Assembly (NCBI RefSeq): GCF_001509485.1 | Contig: NZ_LLZI01000224.1 | Span: 1-64,000 of the forward strand | DNA from: Streptomyces sp. NRRL F-4489 | Lineage (GTDB): Bacteria > Actinomycetota > Actinomycetes > Streptomycetales > Streptomycetaceae | Direction of reading: 5' to 3' | Length of the DNA: 64,000 nt | In this document: positions 51,767-60,018 of the stretch, piece by piece | How the letters are laid out: each line of letters opens with the position of its first letter | Position numbering within the stretch: position 1 is the first letter of the stretch | Made by a program: the position numbers and the translations under genes | Notes under the pieces: generated by a model | The model's database searches: none | The model's input: only the letters and a program-made list of their open reading frames with translations | What the model was told of the DNA's origin: nothing

Positions 51767-51889
51767 GGCCGTCCCGATGGGCCGTGGCCCAGTGGGCCAT
51801 GCCCCGGTGCGCCGCGCCCCGGCGGGCCGTTACGCACCCGGCCCGCCCGGACCGCCCACCCCGGGGACCTCACCGCCGCCCCGGCGGCC

Positions 51890-52861
51890 TCACCGTCTCC
51901 GCGGCGCCAGGTCCGCCACCCGCCCGTCCCCCAGCGACCCCGCCGGGCGGAGCTGCGGCGCGCCGGGCGCGCCCGGGTGGCTGCGGCGCTGGCCCGGCAG
52001 CGGCACGTCCCGCCGCGGGCCCCGGCGCTCCTGGGGGGCGGCGTCCAGGCCCGGACGGTCCGGTGCCTGGCCGCCGGGCGAACCGCCGGCCACGGCGATC
52101 TGGACGCCCTGGTCGGCCAGCGCCTGGAGCTCGGTCGCGGCCCGTTCGTCGTGGGCGGGCGGCTCGTCGGTCACGAGCCGGGTGATCACGTCCGTCGGCA
52201 CGGTCTGGAACATCGTGTCGGAGCCGAGTTTGGTGTGGTCGGCGAGCACCACCACCTCCCCCGCCGCCTGCACCAGCGCCCGGTCGACGCTGGCCGAGAG
52301 CATGTTGGACGTGGACAGGCCCCGCTCGGCGGTCAGACCGCTGCCCGAGAGGAAGGCGCGCGAGACCCGCAGCCCCTGGAGCGACTGCTCGGCCCCGCTG
52401 CCGACCAGCGCGTAGTTGGACCCGCGCAGGGTCCCGCCGGTCATCACCACCTCGACGCGGTTGGCGTGCGCGAGGGCCTGGGCGACCAGGAGGGAGTTGG
52501 TGACGACGGTCAGGCCGGGCACCCGGGCGAGCCGGCGGGCCAGCTCCTGGGTGGTGGTCCCGGCGCCGACGACGATGGCCTCGCCCTCCTCGACGAATCC
52601 GGCCGCGAGGTCGGCGATGGCCGTCTTCTCGGCCGTGGCGAGATGCGACTTCTGCGGGAAGCCGGACTCCCGGGTGAAGCCTCCGGGCAGCACCGCACCG
52701 CCGTGCCGGCGGTCCAGCAGCCCCTCGGCCTCCAGCGCCCGCACATCGCGCCGTACGGTCACTTCGGAGGTCTGGACGACGCGGGCGAGCTCACGGAGCG
52801 AAACCGCTCCATTGGCCCGCACCATTTCTAGGATCAATTGGCGACGTTCTGCAGCGAACAC
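51890..52861 (-). CDS. DeoR family transcriptional regulator
   Basis: A 323-residue regulator: a DeoR-type winged HTH at 1-57 (ERRQLILEMVRANGAVSLRE, TSEVTVRRDVRALEAEGLL with RRHGGA) and a sugar-phosphate sensor domain (80-240: VGAGTTTQELARRL, NSLLVAQALA, VVLADHTKLGSDTMF). The C-terminal 70 residues are a Pro/Gly/Arg-rich extension not typical of the family. GTG 52861 lacks a ribosome site and may start a leaderless mRNA. Members answer to phosphorylated sugars; the nearby nucleoside-salvage genes (pnp, pgm) are conceivable targets, but this is inference. Confidence 0.9.
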   Translation of the reverse strand: MFAAERRQLILEMVRANGAVSLRELARVVQTSEVTVRRDVRALEAEGLLDRRHGGAVLPGGFTRESGFPQKSHLATAEKTAIADLAAGFVEEGEAIVVGAGTTTQELARRLARVPGLTVVTNSLLVAQALAHANRVEVVMTGGTLRGSNYALVGSGAEQSLQGLRVSRAFLSGSGLTAERGLSTSNMLSASVDRALVQAAGEVVVLADHTKLGSDTMFQTVPTDVITRLVTDEPPAHDERAATELQALADQGVQIAVAGGSPGGQAPDRPGLDAAPQERRGPRRDVPLPGQRRSHPGAPGAPQLRPAGSLGDGRVADLAPRRR

Positions 52862-53163
52862 GAAACTGACAGTAACGCCAACGACCGTCTGTTTTCAGCA
52901 GGTTGCACCAATTAACGGAAGTTGTTCACACGGCAACGCATTACGTGGTATGCGGCGTGCACATGCCTCGATCCCCGTTACGGAGCGTGCCCAAACCCGC
53001 CCGGGACCTGGTCAGTTGCGCCCGCCCCGGGCCGACCGCGGCCTCCCGGGGCGAGATGTCCCGACCCGACCGTGCAGGACCGTTTCACCCCAAGTGCCCA
53101 CCGTGGGCACAAATATTCCATGGGCCCGTGCGGGGCTTCCTTGGGCCCGTGCGGGGCCCGGCG
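52862..53163. other. intergenic region with a hairpin and direct repeats
   Basis: About 300 bases. The left part is the deoR promoter region (A/T-richer). GTGCCCA-CCG-TGGGCAC (53094-53110) is a perfect 7-bp inverted repeat which on the minus strand lies 54 bases after the flavoprotein stop and could terminate it. TGGGCCCGTGCGGGGC is repeated at 53121-53136 and 53142-53157. Confidence 0.5.
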
Positions 53164-54609
53164 TCACTCCCCTGCGGCCTTGCGGGTGTGCAGCTGGCGG
53201 GCGACCTCGGCGATCGAGCCGGACAGCGACGGGTAGACGGTGAAGGCGCTGGCGATCTGCTCGACCGTGAGGTTGTTGTCCACCGCGAGCGAGATCGGGT
53301 GGATCAGCTCGCTGGCCCGCGGCGAGACCACCACACCGCCCACGACGATGCCCGTACCGGGGCGGCAGAAGAGCTTCACGAAGCCGTCGCGGATGCCCTG
53401 CATCTTGGCGCGCGGGTTGCGCAGCAGCGGGAGCTTGACCGCCCGGGCGTCGATCACGCCGTTGTCGATATCGGCCTGGGAGTAGCCGACGGTGGCGATC
53501 TCGGGGTCGGTGAAGACGTTCGCGGAGACGGTCTTGAGGTTCAGCGGGGTGACCGCGTCGCCGAGGAAGTGGTACATCGCGATCCGGCCCTGCATCGCGG
53601 CGACCGACGCCAGCGCGAACACGCCGGTGCAGTCGCCGGCCGCGTAGACGCCGGGGGCGGTCGTCCGGGAGACCTTGTCCGTCCAGATGTGACCGGATTC
53701 CTTCAGCCTGACGCCGGCGCCCTCCAGGCCGATGCCGGCCGTGTTCGGGATCGAGCCGACCGCCATCAGGCAGTGCGACCCGGAGATCGTCCGGCCGTCG
53801 GCGAGGGTGACCTCGACGCGGTCGCCGACCCGCTTGACGGACTGCGCCCGGGAGCGCGCCATGACGTTCATCCCCCGGCGGCGGAAGACGTCCTCCAGGA
53901 CGGCGGCGGCGTCCGGGTCCTCACCGGGCAGCACGCGGTCGCGCGAGGAGACCAGGGTGACGCGGGAGCCGAGCGCCTGGTAGGCACCGGCGAACTCGGC
54001 GCCGGTGACACCGGAGCCGACGACGATCAGTTCCTCGGGCAGCTCGGTGAGGTCGTAGACCTGCGTCCAGTTCAGGATCCGCTCGCCGTCCGGCTGGGCG
54101 TCGGGGATCTCGCGCGGGTGGGCACCGGTGGCGATCAGCACGGCGTCGGCGATCAGGCCCTCGGTGGTGCCGTCCGCGGCGGTGACCGTGACCTTGCGCG
54201 AACCGTCCGGGGCCTGGCCCGGCTCCAGCCGGCCGCGGCCGCGCATCACCCGGCCGCCGGCCCGGGTGACCGACGCGGTGATGTCGTGCGACTGGGCCAG
54301 CGCCAGGCGCTTGACCCGGCGGTTGACCTTGCCCAGATCGACGCCGACCACCCGCGCCGGGCGGTCCTTGTACGGCGTGTCGTCCTCGACGATGATGCCC
54401 AGCTCCTCGTAGGAGGAGTCGAACGTCGTCATCACCTCGGCCGTGGCGATAAGAGTCTTCGAGGGCACGCAGTCGGTCAGTACCGACGCCCCGCCCAGAC
54501 CGTCGCAGTCGACGACGGTCACCTCCGCGCCGAGCGAGGCCGCCACCAGGGCCGCTTCGTATCCGCCGGGTCCACCACCGATGATCACGATCCGAGTCAC
54601 GTACTCCAT
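53164..54609 (-). CDS. LpdA-like NAD(P)H flavoprotein oxidoreductase (not a true lipoamide dehydrogenase)
   Basis: A 481-residue FAD protein of the disulfide reductase superfamily. FAD fold VIIGGGPGGYEAALVAASLG at about 6-26, central NAD fold VVGSGVTGAEFAGAYQALG and the GVYAAGDCTGV FAD strand. The redox-active cysteine pair is broken: GGASVLTDCVPSK has Ser where the first Cys should be. The C-terminal His-Glu motif of lipoamide dehydrogenases is also absent (TVYPSLSGSIAEVARQL). This matches the actinobacterial LpdA (Rv3303c-like) quinone reductase type. ATG 54609 is used; GTG 54600 (VTRIVII) is a common alternative. Confidence 0.88.
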   Translation of the reverse strand: MEYVTRIVIIGGGPGGYEAALVAASLGAEVTVVDCDGLGGASVLTDCVPSKTLIATAEVMTTFDSSYEELGIIVEDDTPYKDRPARVVGVDLGKVNRRVKRLALAQSHDITASVTRAGGRVMRGRGRLEPGQAPDGSRKVTVTAADGTTEGLIADAVLIATGAHPREIPDAQPDGERILNWTQVYDLTELPEELIVVGSGVTGAEFAGAYQALGSRVTLVSSRDRVLPGEDPDAAAVLEDVFRRRGMNVMARSRAQSVKRVGDRVEVTLADGRTISGSHCLMAVGSIPNTAGIGLEGAGVRLKESGHIWTDKVSRTTAPGVYAAGDCTGVFALASVAAMQGRIAMYHFLGDAVTPLNLKTVSANVFTDPEIATVGYSQADIDNGVIDARAVKLPLLRNPRAKMQGIRDGFVKLFCRPGTGIVVGGVVVSPRASELIHPISLAVDNNLTVEQIASAFTVYPSLSGSIAEVARQLHTRKAAGE

Positions 54610-54749
54610 TGTCCCGCACGCCCACCGGTGCCTCTCCCCCGGGGGCGCGGGCCCCGCCCGGCGGGCGCCGGTCACGTGCTCTCGCCAGCCGGTTGTACGA
54701 ACCTCCGGTACCACGAGCCCAACGGGGAACCTCCCGTACCCTCAGAAGC

Positions 54750-55187
54750 ATGTCGCTCTACGCCGCGTACGCCGGCAACCTCGACGCGCGGCTGATGTCC
54801 CGCCGCGCACCGCACTCCCCGCTGCGCGGCACCGGCTGGCTGAACGGCTGGCGGCTCACGTTCGGCGGCGAGCAGATGGGCTGGGAGGGCGCGCTGGCGA
54901 CGGTGGTCGAGGACCCCGCCTCCCAGCTCTTCGTCGCGCTCTACGACATCGCCCCGATGGACGAGGAGTCCATGGACCGCTGGGAAGGCGTCGGCCTGGG
55001 CATATACCGCCGGATGCGGGTCCGCGCGCACACCCTCGACGGCGACGAGGCGGCGTGGATCTACGTCCTCAACGGCTACGAGGGCGGTCTGCCCTCGGCG
55101 CGCTATCTGGGCGAGATCGCCGACGCCGCGGAGTCCGCGGGCGCCCCGCACGACTACGTCATGGAGATCCGCAAGCGCCCCTGCTGA
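54750..55187 (+). CDS. gamma-glutamylcyclotransferase-like protein
   Basis: A 145-residue protein with the GGCT/AIG2 beta-barrel look: [18 protein letters not shown] at the N-terminus (the YGSN-type loop as YAGN), [14 protein letters not shown] strand, and [19 protein letters not shown] with the conserved acidic residues that hold the catalytic Glu. ATG 54750 follows TACCCT (54737-54742) by 7 bases, so the mRNA should be leaderless. Upstream neighbour of pnp on the same strand. The exact substrate is unknown. Confidence 0.85.
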   Translation: MSLYAAYAGNLDARLMSRRAPHSPLRGTGWLNGWRLTFGGEQMGWEGALATVVEDPASQLFVALYDIAPMDEESMDRWEGVGLGIYRRMRVRAHTLDGDEAAWIYVLNGYEGGLPSARYLGEIADAAESAGAPHDYVMEIRKRPC

Positions 55188-55277
55188 CCGGCCGCCGCCC
55201 GGGCGCCCCGGGGGCCGCGCCGCAGCCGTTTGGCAGAAGCCACAAAGGCACCTCCGCAGGCCCGTGGGCAGCGACAT

Positions 55278-55314
55278 CTACGCGCGTAGGGGATTACCGG
55301 CTACCCTCGTCCGC
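55278..55314 (+). promoter_or_regulatory. pnp promoter with a palindrome over the -35 region
   Basis: CTACGCGCGTAG (55278-55289) is a perfect 12-bp palindrome. TACCCT (55302-55307) is a good -10, 7 bases before the GTG start at 55315, implying a leaderless transcript. The palindrome occupies the -35 position, so its protein must act as repressor or class II-like activator. The binding factor is not identified. Confidence 0.5.
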
Positions 55315-56130
55315 GTGAACGCAACCATTACCCCCGACATCGACCCGAAGGGCGCCGCCGACGCCGCGGCCGCCCGCCTCCGCGAGCTCACCGGCGCCGA
55401 GACCCACGACGTCGCCCTGGTCATGGGCTCGGGCTGGGCCCCCGCCGCCGAGGCGCTGGGCGCCCCCGAGCACGAGTTCCCCGTCACCGAGCTGCCCGGC
55501 TTCCCGCCGCCGGCCGTCGCCGGCCACGGCGGCAAGATCCGGTCGTACGCGATCGGCGAGAAGCGCGCCCTGGTCTTCCTGGGCCGCACCCACTACTACG
55601 AGGGCCGCGGGGTCGCCGCCGTCGCGCACGGCGTCCGCACCGCCGTCGCCGCGGGCTGCAAGACCGTCGTGCTCACCAACGGCTGCGGCGGTCTGCGCGA
55701 GGGCATGCGCCCCGGCCAGCCGGTGCTGATCAGCGACCACCTGAACCTCACCGCCACCTCCCCGATCGCCGGCGCGAACTTCGTCGACCTGACCGACCTG
55801 TACTCGCCGCGGCTGCGCGCGCTGTGCAAGGAGGTCGACCCGAGCCTGGAGGAGGGCGTCTACGTCCAGTTCCCCGGCCCGCACTACGAGACCCCGGCCG
55901 AGATCCGCATGATCCGCACCCTGGGCGCGGACCTGGTCGGCATGTCCACCGTCCTGGAGGCGATCGCCGCCCGTGAGGCGGGCGCCGAGGTGCTGGGCCT
56001 CTCCCTGGTCACCAACCTCGCCGCCGGCATGACGGGCGAGCCGCTGAACCACGAGGAGGTGCTCCAGGCGGGCCGCGACTCGGCGACCCGGATGGGCGCG
56101 CTGCTCGGCGAGGTCCTCGGCAAGATCTGA
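55315..56130 (+). CDS. purine nucleoside phosphorylase (trimeric type)
   Basis: Phosphorolysis of purine nucleosides to base plus (deoxy)ribose-1-phosphate. 271 residues of the trimeric (mammalian-like) class: [13 protein letters not shown] (phosphate loop), [10 protein letters not shown] (the RxHxYEG motif), [11 protein letters not shown] (variant of the NAAGG strand), [13 protein letters not shown] and [19 protein letters not shown] 55315 is 7 bases after TACCCT (leaderless). A phosphosugar mutase follows 228 bases downstream; the pair would carry ribose-1-phosphate into the pentose phosphate pathway. Confidence 0.94.
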   Translation: MNATITPDIDPKGAADAAAARLRELTGAETHDVALVMGSGWAPAAEALGAPEHEFPVTELPGFPPPAVAGHGGKIRSYAIGEKRALVFLGRTHYYEGRGVAAVAHGVRTAVAAGCKTVVLTNGCGGLREGMRPGQPVLISDHLNLTATSPIAGANFVDLTDLYSPRLRALCKEVDPSLEEGVYVQFPGPHYETPAEIRMIRTLGADLVGMSTVLEAIAAREAGAEVLGLSLVTNLAAGMTGEPLNHEEVLQAGRDSATRMGALLGEVLGKI

Positions 56131-56358
56131 TCCGTCACCCCGGACGCCGGCGGATCCGCTACGCCGCCAGGGTCCGGAACCCCCGTACGGCCGGACCCGG
56201 CCCTGGCCGGAACCGGCCGCCGTACGGACCGGCGGACCGTCCCGGGCGGCAGGATCCCGCTGCCGGCGCGGGCCGGCGACGGATCCGGCGGGCGCGCCCC
56301 CACCGGGCGGCCGGGCCCGCAGGCATCCCCCCAACGCACCCACAGGCAGGAGCATCAC

Positions 56359-58041
56359 GTGGCTACCGTTCCCGCGGAGCTGATCGGCCGGGCCCAGGCG
56401 TGGCTGGCCGAGGACCCCGACCCGGAGACCCGGGACGAGCTGGCCGGGCTCATCGACGCCGGCCGGCACGACGAGCTGGCGGCCCGGTTCGCCGGCACCC
56501 TGCAGTTCGGCACCGCCGGACTGCGCGGTGAGCTGGGCGCCGGGCCGATGCGGATGAACCGCGCGGTGGTCATCCGGGCCGCGGCCGGGCTCGCCGCGTA
56601 CCTCAAGGACACCGGCCAGGGCGACGGCCTGGTGGTCATCGGCTACGACGCCCGCTACAAGAGCGCCGACTTCGCGCGGGACACCGCGGCCGTCATGGTC
56701 GGCGCGGGCCTGCGCGCCGCGCTCCTGCCGCGCCCGCTGCCCACGCCCGTCCTGGCGTTCGCCATCCGCCACCTGGGCGCGGTGGCCGGTGTCGAGGTGA
56801 CCGCCAGCCACAACCCGCCGCGGGACAACGGCTACAAGGTCTACCTGGGCGACGGCTCGCAGATCGTGCCGCCCGCGGACGCCGGTATCGCCGAGCGGAT
56901 CGCCGCCGTCCGCTCGCTGGCCGACGTACCGCGCCCGGAGTCCGGCTGGGACATTCTGGACGACGCGGTCCTGACCGCCTACCTGGAGCGCACCGACGCG
57001 GTGCTGACCCCCGGCTCCCCGCGCGACCTCTCCGTCGTCTACACCCCGATGCACGGCGTCGGCCGGGACACCCTCACCGCCGCCTTCGCGCGGGCCGGCT
57101 TCCCGGCGCCCACGGTCGTCGCCGAACAGGCCGACCCGGACCCGGCGTTCCCCACGGTCGCGTTCCCCAACCCCGAGGAACCGGGCGCGATGGACCTCGC
57201 CTTCGCCACCGCGCGCGCGGCCGGTCCGGACAGCGTCGACATCATCATCGCCAACGACCCGGACGCGGACCGCTGCGCCGTCGCCGTCCCCGCCCCCGGT
57301 ACGCCCGAGGGCTGGCGGATGCTGCGCGGTGACGAGGTCGGCGCGCTGCTCGCCGCCCACCTGGTCCGCAAGGGCGCCGCCGGCACGTTCGCCACCACGA
57401 TCGTCTCGTCGCAGCTGATGTCCCGCATCGCCGCCGGCGCGGACCTCCCGTACACCGAGACCCTCACCGGCTTCAAGTGGCTGGCCCGGGTCGACGGCCT
57501 GCGCTACGCCTACGAGGAGGCGCTGGGCTACTGCGTCGACCCCGAGGGCGTCCGCGACAAGGACGGCATCACCGCCGCGCTGCTGATCGCCGAACTGGCC
57601 GCCGAGCTGAAGCGGGACGGCCGCGGCCTGTCCGACCTCCTCGACGAGCTGGCCGTGGAGTTCGGCCTGCACGCCACCGACCAGCTCTCGGTCCGGGTCG
57701 ACGACCTGTCGCTGATCGCGGACGCGATGGCTCGCCTGCGCGCCCAGCCCCCGGCGGCGCTGGCGGGCCTGTCCGTCACCCGCGCCGACGACCTCAACGA
57801 GGGCAGCCCCGCCCTCCCGCCCACCGACGGCCTGCGCTACTACCTGGCGGGCTCCCCGGCCGACGGCATCGAGGCCGCCCGCGTCGTCGTCCGCCCCAGC
57901 GGCACCGAGCCCAAGCTCAAGTGCTACCTGGAGGTCGTCGTCCCGGTCCCCGACGCCAAGTCCCTGCCGTCCGCCCGCGAAAAGGCGACGACCACCTTGA
58001 CCGCGATCAAGCGCGACCTGTCGACCGCGGCAGGCATCTGA
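56359..58041 (+). CDS. phosphosugar mutase (phosphoglucomutase / phosphomannomutase / phosphopentomutase type)
   Basis: An alpha-D-phosphohexomutase of 560 residues, the long form. Active-site serine in VTASHNPPRDNGYK, metal-binding NDPDADRCAVAV, sugar loop of the GDEVGALLA / EALGYCVDPEGV type, and phosphate-binding RPSGTEPKLK at the C-terminus. GTG 56359 with AGGAGC. Position after purine nucleoside phosphorylase suggests a main role as phosphopentomutase (ribose-1-P to ribose-5-P), as in PGM2-type enzymes, but the fold cannot tell hexose from pentose. Ended by a 12-bp hairpin. Confidence 0.93.
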   Translation: MATVPAELIGRAQAWLAEDPDPETRDELAGLIDAGRHDELAARFAGTLQFGTAGLRGELGAGPMRMNRAVVIRAAAGLAAYLKDTGQGDGLVVIGYDARYKSADFARDTAAVMVGAGLRAALLPRPLPTPVLAFAIRHLGAVAGVEVTASHNPPRDNGYKVYLGDGSQIVPPADAGIAERIAAVRSLADVPRPESGWDILDDAVLTAYLERTDAVLTPGSPRDLSVVYTPMHGVGRDTLTAAFARAGFPAPTVVAEQADPDPAFPTVAFPNPEEPGAMDLAFATARAAGPDSVDIIIANDPDADRCAVAVPAPGTPEGWRMLRGDEVGALLAAHLVRKGAAGTFATTIVSSQLMSRIAAGADLPYTETLTGFKWLARVDGLRYAYEEALGYCVDPEGVRDKDGITAALLIAELAAELKRDGRGLSDLLDELAVEFGLHATDQLSVRVDDLSLIADAMARLRAQPPAALAGLSVTRADDLNEGSPALPPTDGLRYYLAGSPADGIEAARVVVRPSGTEPKLKCYLEVVVPVPDAKSLPSAREKATTTLTAIKRDLSTAAGI

Positions 58042-58064
58042 CGCCACGTCACCTCGCGTCGCGC

Positions 58065-58096
58065 CGAGGGCCGGACTCGTACGGGTCCGGCCCTCG
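58065..58096 (+). terminator. terminator hairpin after the phosphosugar mutase gene
   Basis: CGAGGGCCGGAC (58065-58076) pairs perfectly with GTCCGGCCCTCG (58085-58096) across an 8-base loop, 24 bases after the stop codon. It separates the core salvage genes from the accessory islet. Confidence 0.75.
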
Positions 58097-58166
58097 CCGT
58101 TTCACGAAACCGGCACATGCCGCCCCCGCACTCCTCCCAGTACGGAGTTCCGTTCACCCCTGAGTG

Positions 58167-58203
58167 TCAGTGGAGCGCCCTACCATCGGGATACAGCCAC
58201 TGA
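58167..58203. promoter_or_regulatory. inverted repeat flanking the promoter of the XRE gene
   Basis: TCAGTGG (58167-58173) and CCACTGA (58197-58203) are perfect complements enclosing 23 bases that contain TACCAT (58181-58186), a good -10. The arms are three helical turns apart centre to centre, fitting an autoregulatory operator. Confidence 0.4.
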
Positions 58204-58229
58204 GCCCGAGCCGACCCACCGAGGTGATC

Positions 58230-59441
58230 GTGAGCAACTGGGCAGACCTGTCAACAGGCAAGCGCATCAAGCATCTGCGGGGCTCCGATCTGACGCAGCA
58301 GGGGCTCGCCGAGGCCGCGGGCGTCTCACTCGCCCTCGTACAGAAGGCCGAACAGGACCGCGGCGAGCTGTCCGTCGGCTCCCTGCTCAAGTTCGCCGCC
58401 GCGCTCAAGACGGATGTCGCGGTGATCCTGGGACAGCAGGCGCCGCGCCGGGGAATGAACCGCGACGACCGCGCCGCACTGCACCACTTGTCCGAGGCCG
58501 TGCACGACAGCGCGCTCGGGGAATGGGAAGGCGTCGGCGATCCCAGCACGCTCGGCGAGCTGTCCAAGGCGCGCGATCTGGCCTGGGCCGCCTACTGGGC
58601 CAGCGACAGCGCGAAGGTGAGCAGCCTGGCATCAAAGGTGCTCATGGAAGGCCAGGTCCGCTTCAACAGCGCCACGGGGTTCGAGCGCGAGCAACTGGCA
58701 CTCGTCCTGGCGAGCACGTACCGAGTCGCCGCCTCCTGCGCGAACGGCTTCGGCAAGCGCGATCTGGCGCTGAGCGCCCTCACCTCGGCCAAGCACCTGG
58801 CCAAGGAGGCCGGTGATCCCGTGGTCTCGGCGCTGTTGGAGTCCACGCTGTCGTGGATCTATCTGCGCAGCGCCAAGACGCCCCGGGCGGTCGCGGTGGC
58901 CGAGCGGGCCGCACTGGCGATCGAACCATCGTTCAGCAAGCCCGCACGCCCCGAACTCCTCGCCTATGGCCGCCTCATGATCTCCGCAGCCGTCGCCGCG
59001 TCGAGGCGGGAGGACGAGCACGCGGCGGACGACTACCTGTCGCAGGCGCTCGCCGCCGCGGCACGGCTCGGCCGCGACGAGAAGCTCTACGGGACCCACT
59101 TCGGCCCAACGGCCGCGAAGACCGAAGCGGTTGGCATCCAGGTCGCGGTGAAGAACTACGGGCGCGCCCTCAAGCTGGCCGACGAGCCCGAGATGCAGAA
59201 GCTCCCCCGGACCATGTCGAAGGTCGCGCGCAACAGGTACAAACTCGACGTCGCTCTCGCGCAGTGCATGGCCGGCCTCTACGACCGGTCCGCCGACACC
59301 CTGACCGAGGTGGCCCTCGACGCCCCGCAGTGGGTCAGGCACCAGGCGCTCCCCGGCGTCATCGGAAAGCGCCTCGCCAAGGTGTCCGTGGCGCGTGTGC
59401 GCAGCATCAGCGAACTCATCGGCGTGCCACTGATCGCGTAA
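58230..59441 (+). CDS. XRE family regulator with C-terminal TPR-like domain
   Basis: A 403-residue protein. N-terminal HTH at about 10-65 (GKRIKHLRGSDLTQQGLAEA, then AGVSLALVQKAEQDRGELSV), followed by an alpha-helical superhelical region (about 85-395) like the TPR-containing regulators of actinomycetes. GTG 58230 is preceded by GAGGTGATC; an in-frame GTG at 58164 would add 22 residues lacking conserved features. These regulators are common in Streptomyces accessory DNA and usually control small neighbouring genes. Signal unknown. It opens the islet and is closed by a hairpin. Confidence 0.85.
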   Translation: MSNWADLSTGKRIKHLRGSDLTQQGLAEAAGVSLALVQKAEQDRGELSVGSLLKFAAALKTDVAVILGQQAPRRGMNRDDRAALHHLSEAVHDSALGEWEGVGDPSTLGELSKARDLAWAAYWASDSAKVSSLASKVLMEGQVRFNSATGFEREQLALVLASTYRVAASCANGFGKRDLALSALTSAKHLAKEAGDPVVSALLESTLSWIYLRSAKTPRAVAVAERAALAIEPSFSKPARPELLAYGRLMISAAVAASRREDEHAADDYLSQALAAAARLGRDEKLYGTHFGPTAAKTEAVGIQVAVKNYGRALKLADEPEMQKLPRTMSKVARNRYKLDVALAQCMAGLYDRSADTLTEVALDAPQWVRHQALPGVIGKRLAKVSVARVRSISELIGVPLIA

Positions 59442-59446
59442 GTCCT

Positions 59447-59497
59447 ATGCGGCGTACGACAACTGACCCGGCGTCCTCAGCTCGCCCTACGCCGCAT
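59447..59497 (+). terminator. hairpin immediately after the XRE gene
   Basis: ATGCGGCGTA (59447-59456) and TACGCCGCAT (59488-59497) are perfect 10-bp complements around a 31-base loop that itself can fold (CTGA/TCAG). It begins 6 bases after the stop codon. Confidence 0.55.
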
Positions 59498-59535
59498 CAC
59501 TTCACCTTGCGTGACCACGCGGACACGATGAGGGC

Positions 59536-60018
59536 ATGGTCAATACTGAGCGCGGGCCGCGGTGGCGGCCCCCGGTGGCCCGCCGGTCCGAGGGCGACGC
59601 ACGGCGGCGGCGGGCCCTCGCGGACGCGGCGGCGGGCGTCGCTCCGGGAGAGGCCGCAACCCCTCCCGGGAGCACGCCGTTCGGCCGCTTCCGCTGCGTG
59701 ATCTACCTCTGTCGCCTCCCCGCCGTATCGCTCGACCGCTTACGCACGGAATGCGCCGAGTACGCCGACGCGTTCTGCTGGGAGATCGCGGCGGTGATCG
59801 TGGACGAGGCGGGGCCGCTGCCGCCGGAGGACCGGCCCGGGTTCCGGCAGGCGGTCGGTCACATCAGCTCCGGCGCGGCCGGGGCGGTGGTCACGGCACA
59901 GCGTTCGATGGTCTCCGCCACGACGGAGGAGTACGACCGGGTCGCCCGCGAGATCGAGCAGGCCGGCGGCTTCCTGCACGTCATGCGAGCGGCGCCGCGC
60001 GAGGAGTTGTCGACATGA
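59536..60018 (+). CDS. recombinase-fold-like protein without catalytic serine motif
   Basis: 160 residues. After a basic leader (1-50) the sequence reads like the N-terminal domain of serine recombinases: a first strand RCVIYLCRLPAVS, helix LRTECAEYADAFCWEI, VIVDEAGPLPPEDRPGFRQA (compare D-x-x-G-x-x-RPGF), SSGAAGAVVTAQRSM and a late helix/strand REIEQAGGFLHVMRA. The YxRxS active-site pattern is not present in order and no DNA-binding C-domain follows. It may be a domesticated or regulatory derivative. This relation is my inference from pattern, not a search. Its stop overlaps the next ATG (ATGA), so the two are translationally coupled. Confidence 0.6.
   Translation: MVNTERGPRWRPPVARRSEGDARRRRALADAAAGVAPGEAATPPGSTPFGRFRCVIYLCRLPAVSLDRLRTECAEYADAFCWEIAAVIVDEAGPLPPEDRPGFRQAVGHISSGAAGAVVTAQRSMVSATTEEYDRVAREIEQAGGFLHVMRAAPREELST

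Noticed and set aside
53164..54609. E3 dihydrolipoamide dehydrogenase
   Set aside because: The redox CxxxxC and C-terminal His-Glu motifs are both incomplete.
59536..60018. Active serine recombinase / integrase of the islet
   Set aside because: The catalytic serine motif and DNA-binding domain are missing, so it cannot be an active recombinase as read.
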